A stretch of DNA of 36,685 bases from Bacteroidota bacterium (GCA_030682385.1 JAUXOG010000130.1:1-36685), one strand, 5' to 3'. Positions 1 through 9,837 are shown, counted from the stretch's first letter. Program-made: numbers and translations. Notes: a model not told the origin generated them from the letters alone.

Positions 1-1
1 T

Positions 2-2530
2 TATCTTAAATTCTTGTATGAATATTTTAAAGATGAATTGGGCAGAACGGATGAAGTATTTTTGAAATACCTTCCTCAGGAATTTATGAAGTTAGAATAC
101 CAAGAACAAGCTGTTCTGAATGCAAAGAAAATTCTCGAAGAATACGGTGGAGTTTTTATTTCTGATGTAGTTGGGCTTGGCAAAACTTACGTATCTGCAA
201 TGTTAGCTGGTCAGCTTGATGGAAGAACGCTTGTGATTGCACCGCCTGTTTTGCTTGATAAAATAAACCCTGGCTCATGGCCCAATGTTTTTTTGGATTT
301 TAGAGTCCACGCTGAATATGAATCTTTAGGAAAGCTTGAGGATATTATTGAGCGAGGAACTGAAAAGTTCACAAACATAATAATAGATGAAGCACACCGC
401 TTTCGTACCGAAACAACTATCAGCTATGAAAAACTTGCAGAAATATGCCGTGGCAAAAGGGTTATTCTTGTAACGGCGACACCATATAATAATTCACCCA
501 AAGACATTTTAAGTCAAATTAAACTTTTCCAGAAAGCAAGAAAAAGTACAATTCCAAATCTTCCTGATTTAGAAAGATTCTTCAACAATCTGGATAGAAA
601 ATTAAAGCAAGTTAACCGGCAAAAGGATTATGAAGAATATCTAAAAATAGTGAAGGAAAACGCAAAAGAAATACGTGAAAAAGTATTAAAGTATTTGATG
701 GTAAGAAGAACTCGGACAGAGGTTGTAAAATATTTTGCAGAAGATTTAGAAAAACAAAACCTCAAATTTCCAGAAGTTGAAAAACCTGAGCCGTTATTTT
801 ATGAGCTTAATGATGCTGAAGATAAAATATTCGACAGCACTATTAACCTTGTTGCGAATAAAATAAAATATACTCGTTATAAACCCTTGCTCTATTACAT
901 AGGAGAACTTAAAGATCGTCAAGCGATAGAGCTGAGTCAGAGCAACATGGGCAAGTTCATGAAAACTCTTCTGGTTAAAAGATTGGAAAGCAGTTTCTTT
1001 GCATTCAGAAACTCGGTGGATAGGTTTATATATTCATACGACATGTATATAAAAGAATTTGAAAAAGGCAATGTTTATGTAAGCAAAAAATACACTTACA
1101 AAATCTTCGAATTGTTAGAAAACGATGACGATGAAGCAATACAAAGATTAATTGATGAAGGCAAAGCAGAAAAGTATTCAAGCAATGAATTTACTGAGGA
1201 TTTTATAAGAGATTTAAAAAACGACCTTGATATTCTAAAACAAATTAAGTCACTATGGCAGCAAGTTGATCGTGATCCAAAGATTATAAAATTTCTGTCT
1301 GAACTTGCAAATAATACTCTTTTGAAAAAGAACAAGCTCATCGTATTTACCGAATCAAAAGAAACCGCCGAATATTTATCAAAAAATATAAATAATAAAT
1401 TCCCGGGCTCAATAATTTGCTTTACGGGCAGTTCAGGTGAATCTGTTCGCGACAAAGTGATAGAAAATTTTGATGCCAAGGTACGACATCCAAAAGACGA
1501 CTACCGCATATTGGTTTCTACGGAGGTTATGTCCGAAGGAGTTAACCTGCACCGCTCTAATGTTGTAATTAATTATGATATACCCTGGAACCCGACAAGA
1601 ATGATGCAGAGAGTTGGGCGTATAAATCGTGTGGACACCAAGTTCGATAAAATTTTTACATTTAACTTCTTCCCCACTAAACAATCAAACGATGAGATTC
1701 AATTAAGAGAAGTAGCTGAAGCTAAAATTAATGCTTTTTTAACACTGCTTGGCGGTGATGCGGCACTTCTTACAGAAGGTGAACCTGTTGGCTCGCACGA
1801 GTTATTCAATAGATTAATCTCAAAACAGACAGTAACAGGTGAAGATGAAACAGGCGAGAGCGAATTAAAATACCTGCATATAATCAAAAACATTCGTGAT
1901 AAACACCCTGATGTTTTTGAAAAGATAAAACGATTGCCAAAAAAGGCACGGACGGCGAAAATGAATGGGAGTTACAAGGAATCGGTTTTGACCTATTTTA
2001 GACGAGATAAATTGCAGAAATTTTTCATCGCTCAAAATATTGAGAAAGCAGACGAGCTTGATTTTCTATCTGCTGCAAAACTACTTGAGAGCCAGCAAGA
2101 CGAAAAGAAGCAGAAATTACCTGAAATATTCTACGACCTTTTAGATAAAAACAAAGAGGCATTTTTATTTGCTACAACAGAAGAAATGTTCGAGCCGCAG
2201 TATAAACGTGGGCGCGACAACGCTGCACAAATTATAAGGATATTAAAAGCAACTCTGAAAAACACACAGCAGTTCACTGACGAGCAAGAGCTATATCTTA
2301 AAAAAATTTTTACTCAACTTGAGGAAGGCGGTTTGCCCAAGCAAACAACTAAAGAAACGATCAAAGCACTGGACGAACTAAATCAAGATTTAAAAAATCC
2401 ATTTAAAATTTTGGCAACTCTGCAAACCCACATTCCACAACGACTCTTAGAAAGCCATTACGCTGAAAATAAACCGTCCGCATTTGGTAAAAGAGAAGTA
2501 ATTTTATCTTTATATTTTACAGGGGATTGA
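2..2530 (+). CDS. SNF2/DEAH-family helicase, N-terminus cut by window edge
   Basis: This is an ATP-dependent superfamily 2 helicase or translocase, probably acting on DNA in a defence operon. The frame is open to base 2, so the gene starts upstream; the TTG at 14 is only the first possible start inside the window. Counting from that TTG, the Walker A motif GLGKT is at about residues 54-58, the DEAH box (IIIDEAH) at 125-128 and TATP at 154-157. The C-terminal lobe ends in QRVGRINR near 532-539, the usual motif VI. Related helicases often carry a phospholipase-D-like domain in front of this point, which the window would have removed. The stop is one base before the Bro-N gene, so the two are co-transcribed. 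Family assignment is firm; the biological role is inferred from the neighbours. Confidence 0.9.
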   Translation, partial: YLKFLYEYFKDELGRTDEVFLKYLPQEFMKLEYQEQAVLNAKKILEEYGGVFISDVVGLGKTYVSAMLAGQLDGRTLVIAPPVLLDKINPGSWPNVFLDFRVHAEYESLGKLEDIIERGTEKFTNIIIDEAHRFRTETTISYEKLAEICRGKRVILVTATPYNNSPKDILSQIKLFQKARKSTIPNLPDLERFFNNLDRKLKQVNRQKDYEEYLKIVKENAKEIREKVLKYLMVRRTRTEVVKYFAEDLEKQNLKFPEVEKPEPLFYELNDAEDKIFDSTINLVANKIKYTRYKPLLYYIGELKDRQAIELSQSNMGKFMKTLLVKRLESSFFAFRNSVDRFIYSYDMYIKEFEKGNVYVSKKYTYKIFELLENDDDEAIQRLIDEGKAEKYSSNEFTEDFIRDLKNDLDILKQIKSLWQQVDRDPKIIKFLSELANNTLLKKNKLIVFTESKETAEYLSKNINNKFPGSIICFTGSSGESVRDKVIENFDAKVRHPKDDYRILVSTEVMSEGVNLHRSNVVINYDIPWNPTRMMQRVGRINRVDTKFDKIFTFNFFPTKQSNDEIQLREVAEAKINAFLTLLGGDAALLTEGEPVGSHELFNRLISKQTVTGEDETGESELKYLHIIKNIRDKHPDVFEKIKRLPKKARTAKMNGSYKESVLTYFRRDKLQKFFIAQNIEKADELDFLSAAKLLESQQDEKKQKLPEIFYDLLDKNKEAFLFATTEEMFEPQYKRGRDNAAQIIRILKATLKNTQQFTDEQELYLKKIFTQLEEGGLPKQTTKETIKALDELNQDLKNPFKILATLQTHIPQRLLESHYAENKPSAFGKREVILSLYFTGD

Positions 2531-2531
2531 T

Positions 2532-3359
2532 ATGGAAACAACAAAAATTGCTTTATTTAGAGGCATTAAAATACGAAAGACAATCCATAATAATGAGTGG
2601 TGGTTTGTAATTGTCGATGTCGTTGCTGCTTTAACTGATTCGGTACAGCCAGATGGATATATAAAAGATATGCGGCGGCGTGATCCCGAACTTTCTAAGG
2701 GGTGGGGGCAAATTGCCACCCCCCTTTCAATACAAACTGAAGGTGGAATGCAGCAAATGAATTGCGCCAACACCGAAGGCATTTTCCGCATAATCCAATC
2801 CATTCCTTCGCCCAAAGCCGAACCGTTTAAACGCTGGTTAGCAAAAGTCGGTTACGAGCGCGTTCAGGAAATTGAAAATCCTGAGTTGGCAACAAAGCGA
2901 ACGAGAATGCTCTACAAACTCAAAGGGTATCCAGAGGATTGGATAGAAAAACGGATGCGCGGAATTGCTATCAGGGAAGAACTTACCGATGAATGGCAAA
3001 AACGCGGAGCGGAAGAAAAAAAAGATTATGAAATATTAACCGCAGAAATATCGAAAGCAACTTTCGGGGTTACACCATCGGAATATAAAAAGCTCAAGAG
3101 ATTAAAACGGGAAAACCTTCGCGACCACATGGACGACCTCGAATTGATTTTTACAATGTTAGGCGAAAGAGCAACAACTGAAATCCACCGCACAGATAAT
3201 TCGTATGGTGTTCCTAAATTAAAATCGGATGCAAAAGCAGGCGGAGATATTGCCGGCGGTGCGAGGAAAAAATTGGAAAAACGGTTGGGTAAATCTATAG
3301 TTTCAAAGAAGAACTACCTACCGAAATCGAAACGAGCCAGGCAAATTAAAAGTAAATAA
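2532..3359 (+). CDS. Bro-N domain protein (phage antirepressor-like)
   Basis: This 275-residue protein has an N-terminal Bro-N domain at about residues 5-115, with typical features such as NNEWWFVIVDVVAALTD and FRIIQSIPSPKAEPFKRW. A charged, helical C-terminal half follows and ends in a lysine/arginine-rich tail. Bro-N domains are DNA-binding modules best known from phage antirepressors and baculovirus BRO proteins. This full-length architecture is common in chromosomes of Bacteroidota, where its function is not established. The ATG lies one base after the helicase stop behind an AGGGG ribosome-binding site, and the methyltransferase begins three bases after its end. The tight packing suggests it is part of, or regulates, the restriction-like operon. 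That role is inference. Confidence 0.85.
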   Translation: METTKIALFRGIKIRKTIHNNEWWFVIVDVVAALTDSVQPDGYIKDMRRRDPELSKGWGQIATPLSIQTEGGMQQMNCANTEGIFRIIQSIPSPKAEPFKRWLAKVGYERVQEIENPELATKRTRMLYKLKGYPEDWIEKRMRGIAIREELTDEWQKRGAEEKKDYEILTAEISKATFGVTPSEYKKLKRLKRENLRDHMDDLELIFTMLGERATTEIHRTDNSYGVPKLKSDAKAGGDIAGGARKKLEKRLGKSIVSKKNYLPKSKRARQIKSK

Positions 3360-3361
3360 TT

Positions 3362-5047
3362 ATGGATAAAGCACAAGCCCGCCAGATAATTAAAGATGTA
3401 TTTGAAAATCCTTTCGATAAGAGTAGTTTCACAAGTTTTATTCGAAATCTCTTAAACTCTTTTGAAGATGCGCCCCTCAGTTATAAAGGGAATATCATTT
3501 ACGATGCTTTCGATCAGCACATCAGCACTATGGAACGAATCGGAAAATATTCTGATAATGAGTTCAAGATTGATATTCTTATTGTAAAATTGAAGAAAGA
3601 AACTTCAGTAGAGCGTGCGCGGACTATGCAGCGTAATTTTATCGCTCGTTATCTGAACGGCAGCCGTGGCGGCGAGTTGAAAGATGCAGCCCTCGTTGCT
3701 TTTATCTCACCAAATGAGGAAGATTGGCGATTTTCTTTAGTGAAAATGGATTATAAATTTGAAGAAACAAAATCCAGAAAAATTAAAGTAAGAGAAACAT
3801 TTACTCCGGCTCGACGCTGGTCTTTCCTTGTGGGTTCTAACGAAAATAGCCATACCGCACAGCAGCAGCTTGTTCCGCTTCTCCAGGATACCGAAAATAA
3901 TCCCACGCTCGCACGAATCGAGCAAGCATTCAACATTGAATCGGTAACAAAAGAGTTCTATCAAAAATACAAAGAGCTCTACCTAAACCTCAAAGACAAC
4001 TGCACTGAAAAGGAGTTAAAACGTTCCAAGCAATTCAGAGAAGAGCTGAACAGCAAAGGCATAGATGAAGTAAGCTTTACCAAAAAACTTCTTGGTCAGA
4101 TTGTGTTTCTCTACTTTATACAAAAGAAGGGCTGGCTCGGCGTTCCGAAAGATAAAACGTGGGGTAACGGCGATAGAAGATATTTACGCACACTGCTCGA
4201 TAAAGCAATCGCATCCAAGCAAAACTTCTACGCCGATTATTTAAAGTATTTATTTTACAATGCTCTTGCAACAGAGCACCGCGGCAGCAGCGATCCGAGT
4301 TATTATAAAAAGTTAGATTGTAAAATTCCGTTCCTCAACGGTGGATTGTTCGAAGCCGACTACGATTGGGAGAAAACTGACATTAACATTCCCAACAACT
4401 TCTTCACGAATAAAAACAAAACGAAGGAAGGCGATGAAGGCGACGGCATACTCGATGTATTTGACCGATACAATTTTACCGTAAAAGAAGACGAGCCGCT
4501 TGAGAAAGAAGTCGCTGTTGACCCTGAGATGCTCGGCAAGGTTTTCGAGAACTTGTTGGAAGTGAAAGACCGCAAAAGCAAAGGCGCATATTATACTCCT
4601 CGTGAGATTGTGCATTACATGTGCCAGGAATCGCTTATAAATTATTTGGATGTAACGCTCAACTCCGATCCGGCATCGTACATAAAGATTGGCGATGAAC
4701 AGACCGATGCGTTCGGTAACACAACGAAGAAGGGACAGTTGGACCTCGAAGCAAAAACCGGTGAAGTAGTAAAAGTGCCGAAGAGCGACATAGAAGAATT
4801 TATCCGCCACGGTATTGCCGCGCTTGAAAACGATGTCCGTGTAGAAAGCAAAGGCAAAGAAACCGACACATATTTTTACCAGATACCGCTAAGCATACGC
4901 GCACACGCGGCAGAGCTTGATGAAGCATTAGAAACGATACGTATATGCGACCCGGCGATTGGCTCAGGAGCATTCCCCGTTGGTATGATGACAGAGATAG
5001 TAAAAGCCCGACAAGTTCTCACCACCTATTTACCCGAAGCGTATTAA
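3362..5047 (+). CDS. Eco57I-type DNA methyltransferase/restriction protein, N-terminal half
   Basis: These 561 residues match the N-terminal half of Eco57I-like adenine methyltransferases. A helical region carries SKGAYYTPREIVHYM near residues 404-418, the usual lead-in to the catalytic domain. Motif I, DPAIGSGAFP, which binds S-adenosylmethionine, is near 529-538. The reading stops at TAA 5045-5047, soon after motif I and before motifs II-IV. The same frame continues without another stop as NPPY-containing protein to 6754, so this is one gene cut by a nonsense codon. The N-terminal segment around residues 65-90 might hold a degenerate nuclease core, but I cannot identify catalytic residues with confidence. 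On its own this half would bind cofactor poorly or not at all. Confidence 0.85.
   Translation: MDKAQARQIIKDVFENPFDKSSFTSFIRNLLNSFEDAPLSYKGNIIYDAFDQHISTMERIGKYSDNEFKIDILIVKLKKETSVERARTMQRNFIARYLNGSRGGELKDAALVAFISPNEEDWRFSLVKMDYKFEETKSRKIKVRETFTPARRWSFLVGSNENSHTAQQQLVPLLQDTENNPTLARIEQAFNIESVTKEFYQKYKELYLNLKDNCTEKELKRSKQFREELNSKGIDEVSFTKKLLGQIVFLYFIQKKGWLGVPKDKTWGNGDRRYLRTLLDKAIASKQNFYADYLKYLFYNALATEHRGSSDPSYYKKLDCKIPFLNGGLFEADYDWEKTDINIPNNFFTNKNKTKEGDEGDGILDVFDRYNFTVKEDEPLEKEVAVDPEMLGKVFENLLEVKDRKSKGAYYTPREIVHYMCQESLINYLDVTLNSDPASYIKIGDEQTDAFGNTTKKGQLDLEAKTGEVVKVPKSDIEEFIRHGIAALENDVRVESKGKETDTYFYQIPLSIRAHAAELDEALETIRICDPAIGSGAFPVGMMTEIVKARQVLTTYLPEAY
5045..5047 (+). other. In-frame TAA interrupting the Eco57I-type gene
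   Basis: The codons before this TAA read ...LPEAY and those after read KQSRQSFNQENQGTDIYDF, then KRHCIQECIYGVDID, all in one frame. The downstream part is recognisable family sequence leading into motif II. The intervening stretch is Q/N-rich, and a CAA codon here would need only one C-to-T change to become TAA. No frameshift is needed to join the halves. Confidence 0.85.
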
Positions 5048-5137
5048 AAGCAATCAAGGCAATCATTTAATCAAGAGAATCAAGGTACAGACATTTACGA
5101 TTTTAAGCGGCACTGCATACAGGAGTGTATTTACGGC

Positions 5138-6754
5138 GTGGATATTGACCACTCTGCAATTGATATTGCCAAACTTCGTTTGTGGCTCTCGCTCGTTGTT
5201 GACGAAGAAGATTTTTACAAGATAAAACCGCTGCCTAACTTAGATTATAAAATTGTATGTGGAAATTCTCTAATTGGTTACCCGTATGCACCGCAAGGGT
5301 TGGAAGCTATTGAAAAGCTCAAGAAAATATTCTTTGAATTAACCGAACATAATGAAAAGGAGAAATATCGGAAAAGAATAAATGAGGCAATTGAGAAATT
5401 GTTGAAAAATACAGAGAAGACATTGGGATATAAAGTTGATTTTGGCTTTAAGATTCATTTCAGTGAAGTGTTCCATGGAAAAAATGGATTTGATATTGTT
5501 ATTGCAAATCCACCGTATGTTAGGCAGGAGGACATCAAAGAATATAAACTAAAGCTCCAGAAATCCGGATATAAAGTGTACAACTCTACTTCTGATCTTT
5601 ACACTTATTTTTATGAAGTTTCTTACAATATTCTTGCACTTCGTGGATTCTCTTGCTTCATTACGAGCAATAAATGGATGCGAGCTAAGTACGGCGAGAA
5701 ACTACGAAACTTTTTCAAGGCAAAAACTAAAGTACTGAACTTAATAGATTTTGGCGGACATAAAGTATTTGAAGCAACAGTAGATACCAATATTATTCTT
5801 TTTCAGAAAACCCAACCTTCACAGGAATACAAATTACCCTTTGTAAACATTGAAACTGATTTCTCTGGAGAGGGGCTTGATGAGTATTTAAATATAAAAC
5901 AACAGAGCATTAAACAAAGCGACCTAAATGACTCTGGCTGGACGCTCGCTGATGATAAGGTGCTGACGCTCAAAAAGAAGATCGAACAAATCGGCACACC
6001 GCTTAAGGATTGGGATATTAATATTTATCGTGGCATAACAACAGGATTTAACGAGGCATTTATCATAGATACCCCGACTAAAGAGCGACTTTGCAAAGAA
6101 GACCCAAAATCTGTTGAAATATTAAAGCCGATATTACGAGGACGCGATATTAACAAATATTTTTATACTTGGTCTGGGTATTGGATTATTTATAGTTATA
6201 CAGGTATAAAAATAGAAAAATACCCAGCGGTATTAAACCACCAGAAACAATATCGAAAAGAATTAGAACAAGTATGGGAAGCAAAACACGGTAAAAAACA
6301 ATGGTATGAATTAAGGGGTTGTGATTATTATGAAGAGTTTGAAAAGGAAAAGATTGTGTGGCAAGAAATAGTTAGAGAGCCAAGTTTTGCTTATGATATT
6401 AAGAATATCTATTGTGAAGCGACAACTTTCTTAATGACAGGAAAAGGTTTGAAATATTTAATTGCAATATTAAACTCAAAACCTGTAACATTTTTCTTCA
6501 AGCAATTTTATGCAGGTGGTGGTCTTGGGGAAAGTGGCTATAGATATAAAAAAGCATTTTTAGAACGACTTCCAATCCCCAAAATCTCTGAATCTGAACA
6601 AAAATCATTTATTGACCTTGTTAATAAAATCCTTGAGGCGAAGAAGAAAAACCCAACATCGGATACAACCGCATTAGAGCGCGAGATAGATGTAATGGTG
6701 TATAAACTGTACGGTTTGACTGAAGAAGAAATAAAAATTATTGAGAGTAATTAA
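5138..6754 (+). CDS. Eco57I-type DNA methyltransferase, C-terminal half
   Basis: This half contains the substrate and specificity side of an Eco57I-like N6-adenine methyltransferase. The first residues, GVDIDHSAIDIAKLRLWLS, are motif II. Catalytic NPPY (motif IV) is at residues 124-127 in VIANPPYVRQ. A target-recognition region follows, and the family's closing LEREIDVMVYKLYGLT is near the end. The first usable start after the TAA is GTG 5138, with CAGGAG at 5120-5125, but family-like residues (IYDFKRHCIQECIYG) lie upstream in frame, so a restart product would be truncated. The stop is one base before the TrlF ATG. It is probably inactive unless the stop is read through or the two halves assemble. 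Confidence 0.85.
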   Translation: MDIDHSAIDIAKLRLWLSLVVDEEDFYKIKPLPNLDYKIVCGNSLIGYPYAPQGLEAIEKLKKIFFELTEHNEKEKYRKRINEAIEKLLKNTEKTLGYKVDFGFKIHFSEVFHGKNGFDIVIANPPYVRQEDIKEYKLKLQKSGYKVYNSTSDLYTYFYEVSYNILALRGFSCFITSNKWMRAKYGEKLRNFFKAKTKVLNLIDFGGHKVFEATVDTNIILFQKTQPSQEYKLPFVNIETDFSGEGLDEYLNIKQQSIKQSDLNDSGWTLADDKVLTLKKKIEQIGTPLKDWDINIYRGITTGFNEAFIIDTPTKERLCKEDPKSVEILKPILRGRDINKYFYTWSGYWIIYSYTGIKIEKYPAVLNHQKQYRKELEQVWEAKHGKKQWYELRGCDYYEEFEKEKIVWQEIVREPSFAYDIKNIYCEATTFLMTGKGLKYLIAILNSKPVTFFFKQFYAGGGLGESGYRYKKAFLERLPIPKISESEQKSFIDLVNKILEAKKKNPTSDTTALEREIDVMVYKLYGLTEEEIKIIESN

Positions 6755-6755
6755 T

Positions 6756-9440
6756 ATGACTAATACTGGTGGTTTAAAATTTAAAAAGTTTGATCTTCAC
6801 ATCCATACTCCAGCTTCAGAAGATTACAAAGATAAAAAGGCCACAGCCGAAGATATTGTCAATCAATCTATAAATAAAGGGTTAGCTGGCATCGCCATCA
6901 CTGATCATCAAACTGGCGACTGGATAGACAGTATAAAAGAAGCGGCCAAAGGAAAAGATTTAATTGTTTTTCCCGGGGTAGAACTTAAGGTTCATGGCGG
7001 TGAAGAAGGTATTCACCTGGTCATTATTTTTGATGTTGATAAAAATACAGAGCATGTAACTGCTTTTTTAAACAGATTGGAGACCTACCAGCACAAAGGA
7101 AAAACCTCAATAACCGATAAAATTGTTATTGAAGTAGCCAAAGAACTACAACAATACGACAAAGATGCAATTTTAATTTTAGCTCACTGCGACTCCACTT
7201 TTGGAGCTGACTCCGATATGCGAGGCGAACAGAGGAGTAATATCTTTAAACCCGAATGGATTTGCCTGCTTGGCGCTGAGGCCAGCGAAACTAATTTTTT
7301 GGACGCAGACAAAAAGCAAAAACATACCAGAATTGTAGATTTATTTGATGGAGGCTTTCAAGATTTTCACAAAAAAATACTCGGTGTCTATCAAGCATCT
7401 GACGCGCACAGTTTAGAAGAGATTTGTTCAAAATACACTTATTTTAAAGTTGATGATCCAATAACCATTGAGGACATAAGACAATCCTTGATAGATAGAG
7501 ACACCAGAATGCGTCAGTCTTTTGAATATAAAGAGTTTACTTATCCTCACATTGTTAGTCTAAAAATCACAAGTGGTTTTTTGGCTGATCAAGAATTTTC
7601 TTTTCATGAAGGATTGAATAGCATCTTGGGTGCTAAGGGCTCAGGTAAATCTTTAGTTATTGAATTTTTGCGTTTTTGTTTAAATCAACAGCCAAATAAT
7701 CAGGAAATTTTATCTGACCATAAAGACAAGCTGGACAAATGTCTTAAAATTCACGGCGAGATTGAGGTTGTTTTTATGGATGAATCTGGCAAAAAGTATA
7801 TGATAAAAAGAGTGTTAAACCCGGCCGAAGCCAACCCTGTTACTATTATTGATTCATCTGACAATTCTGAGAAAAATTTCCAAGTTGAACAGGTGTTCCC
7901 GGTTTTATTTTTAAGTCAGAACGAAATTATCAAAATTGCTGAAGACAAAACTGGTGCAAGCCAAAGACGATTTATTGACCAGTTTTTTGATTTTTATAAA
8001 CATCAACAGGAAATTGAAAAATTAAACAATGATTTAAAAGAAGTTGACCAAAAAGTGGCTGATGTTTTGGAGGCTCATCTAAAAACGCTTGATCTAAAAA
8101 AGAAAATATCCACTCATAAGGAAGAAATTGAAAAGCTGGGCCGGCAGATTCAAAACACGGTTTTTGCCGAATATTCTAAAAAAGAAAAGGTCGGACAAGC
8201 CCTGCAAAGCCAGCTTGATTTTGTTGATTCATTGAGGCAGATGCTTTTAAGTTCCCAGTCCGAATACAAAGACATGACTCTGCCGGAAATTGAAGACCGA
8301 GAGACCAGCCAGAATCCGGCTGTTAAACGCTCGGCTGATGTAGTTTCTAAAATTTTGGATGAGGCCAAGAAAAGTTTTGAAAATACTATCAACTATTTGG
8401 ATGAGCAAAAGAAAACTATTAAGCAGGAAATTGCTGATTGGCAGTCGTCTTTCAAGCCGATTAAAACCAAGTATGACGCAGTAGTTAAAGAATCTGGCGG
8501 CACACAGGTGGCTTTGGATCAAAAACGCAAACTATTAAATACAAACCTTGCTAATCTTGAACGAGAGCTTACTAAACATCAGGGCAAAGCCCAGCAAGCT
8601 CAAGCTATTGGTGCACGAAGAGACGAAATTATCCGCCAGTTGGATAATGCTTACAAAGAATTTTTCAAAGCCAGAAAAAATCGCTGTGACTATTTTACTC
8701 AAAACTCCAACGGAGCGTTGCAAGTGTCGATTAGAGAGCGAGAAGATAAAACCGCTTTTAAAGATAATTTATTGAAATTTAAGAGAGGGTCATGGTTGAA
8801 GGACGAAGAGATTGATATTATTTCCCAAAAAATTAGTCCGCGCGATTTTATTGACAATTTGCTTCGTTATGCATGGTCGAACAGGATTGGGCAGAAGTTT
8901 ATAAAAGACATTACCGACAAAACTGGTATCAAACTCGAAAACATAGAAAAACTCGCCCAACATCTTTTGGATGAATATGATATGAAAGAAATTCTTGTGC
9001 TTCTTTATACATCAGTTCCCGAAGACGTGCCAACCATAAAATATAAGGTGGGAACTGAATTTAAAGCATTAAATGAATTATCTGTTGGCCAGAAAGCCGT
9101 TGCATTACTAATTATTGCCTTAAGTGATGGCTCTTTTCCAATAGTTATTGATCAGCCAGAAGATTCACTTGACCTCCGATCCATCTGGGACGATGTTTGT
9201 TGTAAATTAAGGTATACAAAAGATCAAAGGCAGTTTATATTTACTACCCACAATTCCTCGGTAGCTGTGGCCTCTGACAGCGATAAATTCACAATTCTAG
9301 AAGCGGATGCCAATCATGGATCAGTTTTATATTCCGGGTCGATTAATCGCAAAGAAATAAAGAAAGAAGTTATTAATTACTTAGAAGGCGGACGTGATAC
9401 TTACAAGCAAAAGAGACAAAAGTATAATATCCAAGATTAA
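6756..9440 (+). CDS. TrlF-like protein: PHP domain fused to SMC/RecN-type ATPase
   Basis: The N-terminal ~250 residues form a PHP phosphoesterase domain: HIH at 15-17, ITDHQ, ILAHCD and QASDAH supply metal-binding His/Asp. An ABC/SMC-type ATPase follows, with Walker A GAKGSGKS near 291-298, a Q-loop in FLSQNE, and a long coiled coil at about 415-640. The signature LSVGQK is near 775, Walker B with IVIDQPEDSLD near 796, and the H-loop is FTTHNS. This is the layout of the TrlF family. It probably senses or processes nucleic acid, and the PHP domain may hydrolyse phosphodiesters. ATG 6756 is preferred over the upstream TTG 6741 because GAGAG sits at correct spacing and the previous gene ends at 6754. 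It is the last intact gene of the operon, consistent with a defence role by association. Confidence 0.85.
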   Translation: MTNTGGLKFKKFDLHIHTPASEDYKDKKATAEDIVNQSINKGLAGIAITDHQTGDWIDSIKEAAKGKDLIVFPGVELKVHGGEEGIHLVIIFDVDKNTEHVTAFLNRLETYQHKGKTSITDKIVIEVAKELQQYDKDAILILAHCDSTFGADSDMRGEQRSNIFKPEWICLLGAEASETNFLDADKKQKHTRIVDLFDGGFQDFHKKILGVYQASDAHSLEEICSKYTYFKVDDPITIEDIRQSLIDRDTRMRQSFEYKEFTYPHIVSLKITSGFLADQEFSFHEGLNSILGAKGSGKSLVIEFLRFCLNQQPNNQEILSDHKDKLDKCLKIHGEIEVVFMDESGKKYMIKRVLNPAEANPVTIIDSSDNSEKNFQVEQVFPVLFLSQNEIIKIAEDKTGASQRRFIDQFFDFYKHQQEIEKLNNDLKEVDQKVADVLEAHLKTLDLKKKISTHKEEIEKLGRQIQNTVFAEYSKKEKVGQALQSQLDFVDSLRQMLLSSQSEYKDMTLPEIEDRETSQNPAVKRSADVVSKILDEAKKSFENTINYLDEQKKTIKQEIADWQSSFKPIKTKYDAVVKESGGTQVALDQKRKLLNTNLANLERELTKHQGKAQQAQAIGARRDEIIRQLDNAYKEFFKARKNRCDYFTQNSNGALQVSIREREDKTAFKDNLLKFKRGSWLKDEEIDIISQKISPRDFIDNLLRYAWSNRIGQKFIKDITDKTGIKLENIEKLAQHLLDEYDMKEILVLLYTSVPEDVPTIKYKVGTEFKALNELSVGQKAVALLIIALSDGSFPIVIDQPEDSLDLRSIWDDVCCKLRYTKDQRQFIFTTHNSSVAVASDSDKFTILEADANHGSVLYSGSINRKEIKKEVINYLEGGRDTYKQKRQKYNIQD

Positions 9441-9501
9441 GAAATTAAAACAATGAAAATTCTAAATAAACAGCAAATCCTTTTAAGAGAGTAAACGCTT
9501 T

Positions 9502-9804
9502 ATGCAATTATTAAGAAACTATATAAGATACAAAATAAATATTGACAAACTGGTAAAAAGGGGGATATATGTTCCCCACAGGTGTGGAGATGACCGCATC
9601 CTTGCCCTCACTAAAGACGAGGATTACCTGCAAAATTCACAGAAGCAGGCACAGGTAAAGACACTGGAGCGGGAGATTGATGAAATGGTTTATTAACTTT
9701 ACGGGCTAACGTATGAGGAGGTAAAAATTGTGGATCCCACATTTACATTAACAGAGAAAGAATACAATAACTTTAGGAATTTTGAAGAATTGGATGCCAA
9801 ATAA
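9502..9804 (+). pseudogene. Decayed C-terminus of a second Eco57I-type methyltransferase
   Basis: The frame reads ...SQKQAQVKTLEREIDEMVY, then TAA (9694-9696), then LYGLTYEEVKIVDP and on to a stop at 9802-9804. The block around LEREIDEMVY-x-LYGLT matches the C-terminal signature of the intact copy ending at 6754 (LEREIDVMVYKLYGLT), so this is a leftover of a paralogous methyltransferase. Only the last ~60 residues look related; the first part is unrecognised. The TAA sits where relatives carry Glu or Lys. It may mark an earlier rearrangement that brought in the TrlF gene. Confidence 0.7.
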
Positions 9805-9837
9805 AAATCAAGATAGGATAATCATTCGGGTATTAAA

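Noticed and set aside
4313-4810. 165-codon minus-strand frame inside the methyltransferase N-half
   Set aside because: Antisense shadow; the plus strand encodes recognisable family sequence throughout.
5045-9696. Reassignment of TAA to a sense codon
   Set aside because: TAA ends many intact genes here (for example the Bro-N, methyltransferase C-half and TrlF genes), so a global code change is excluded.
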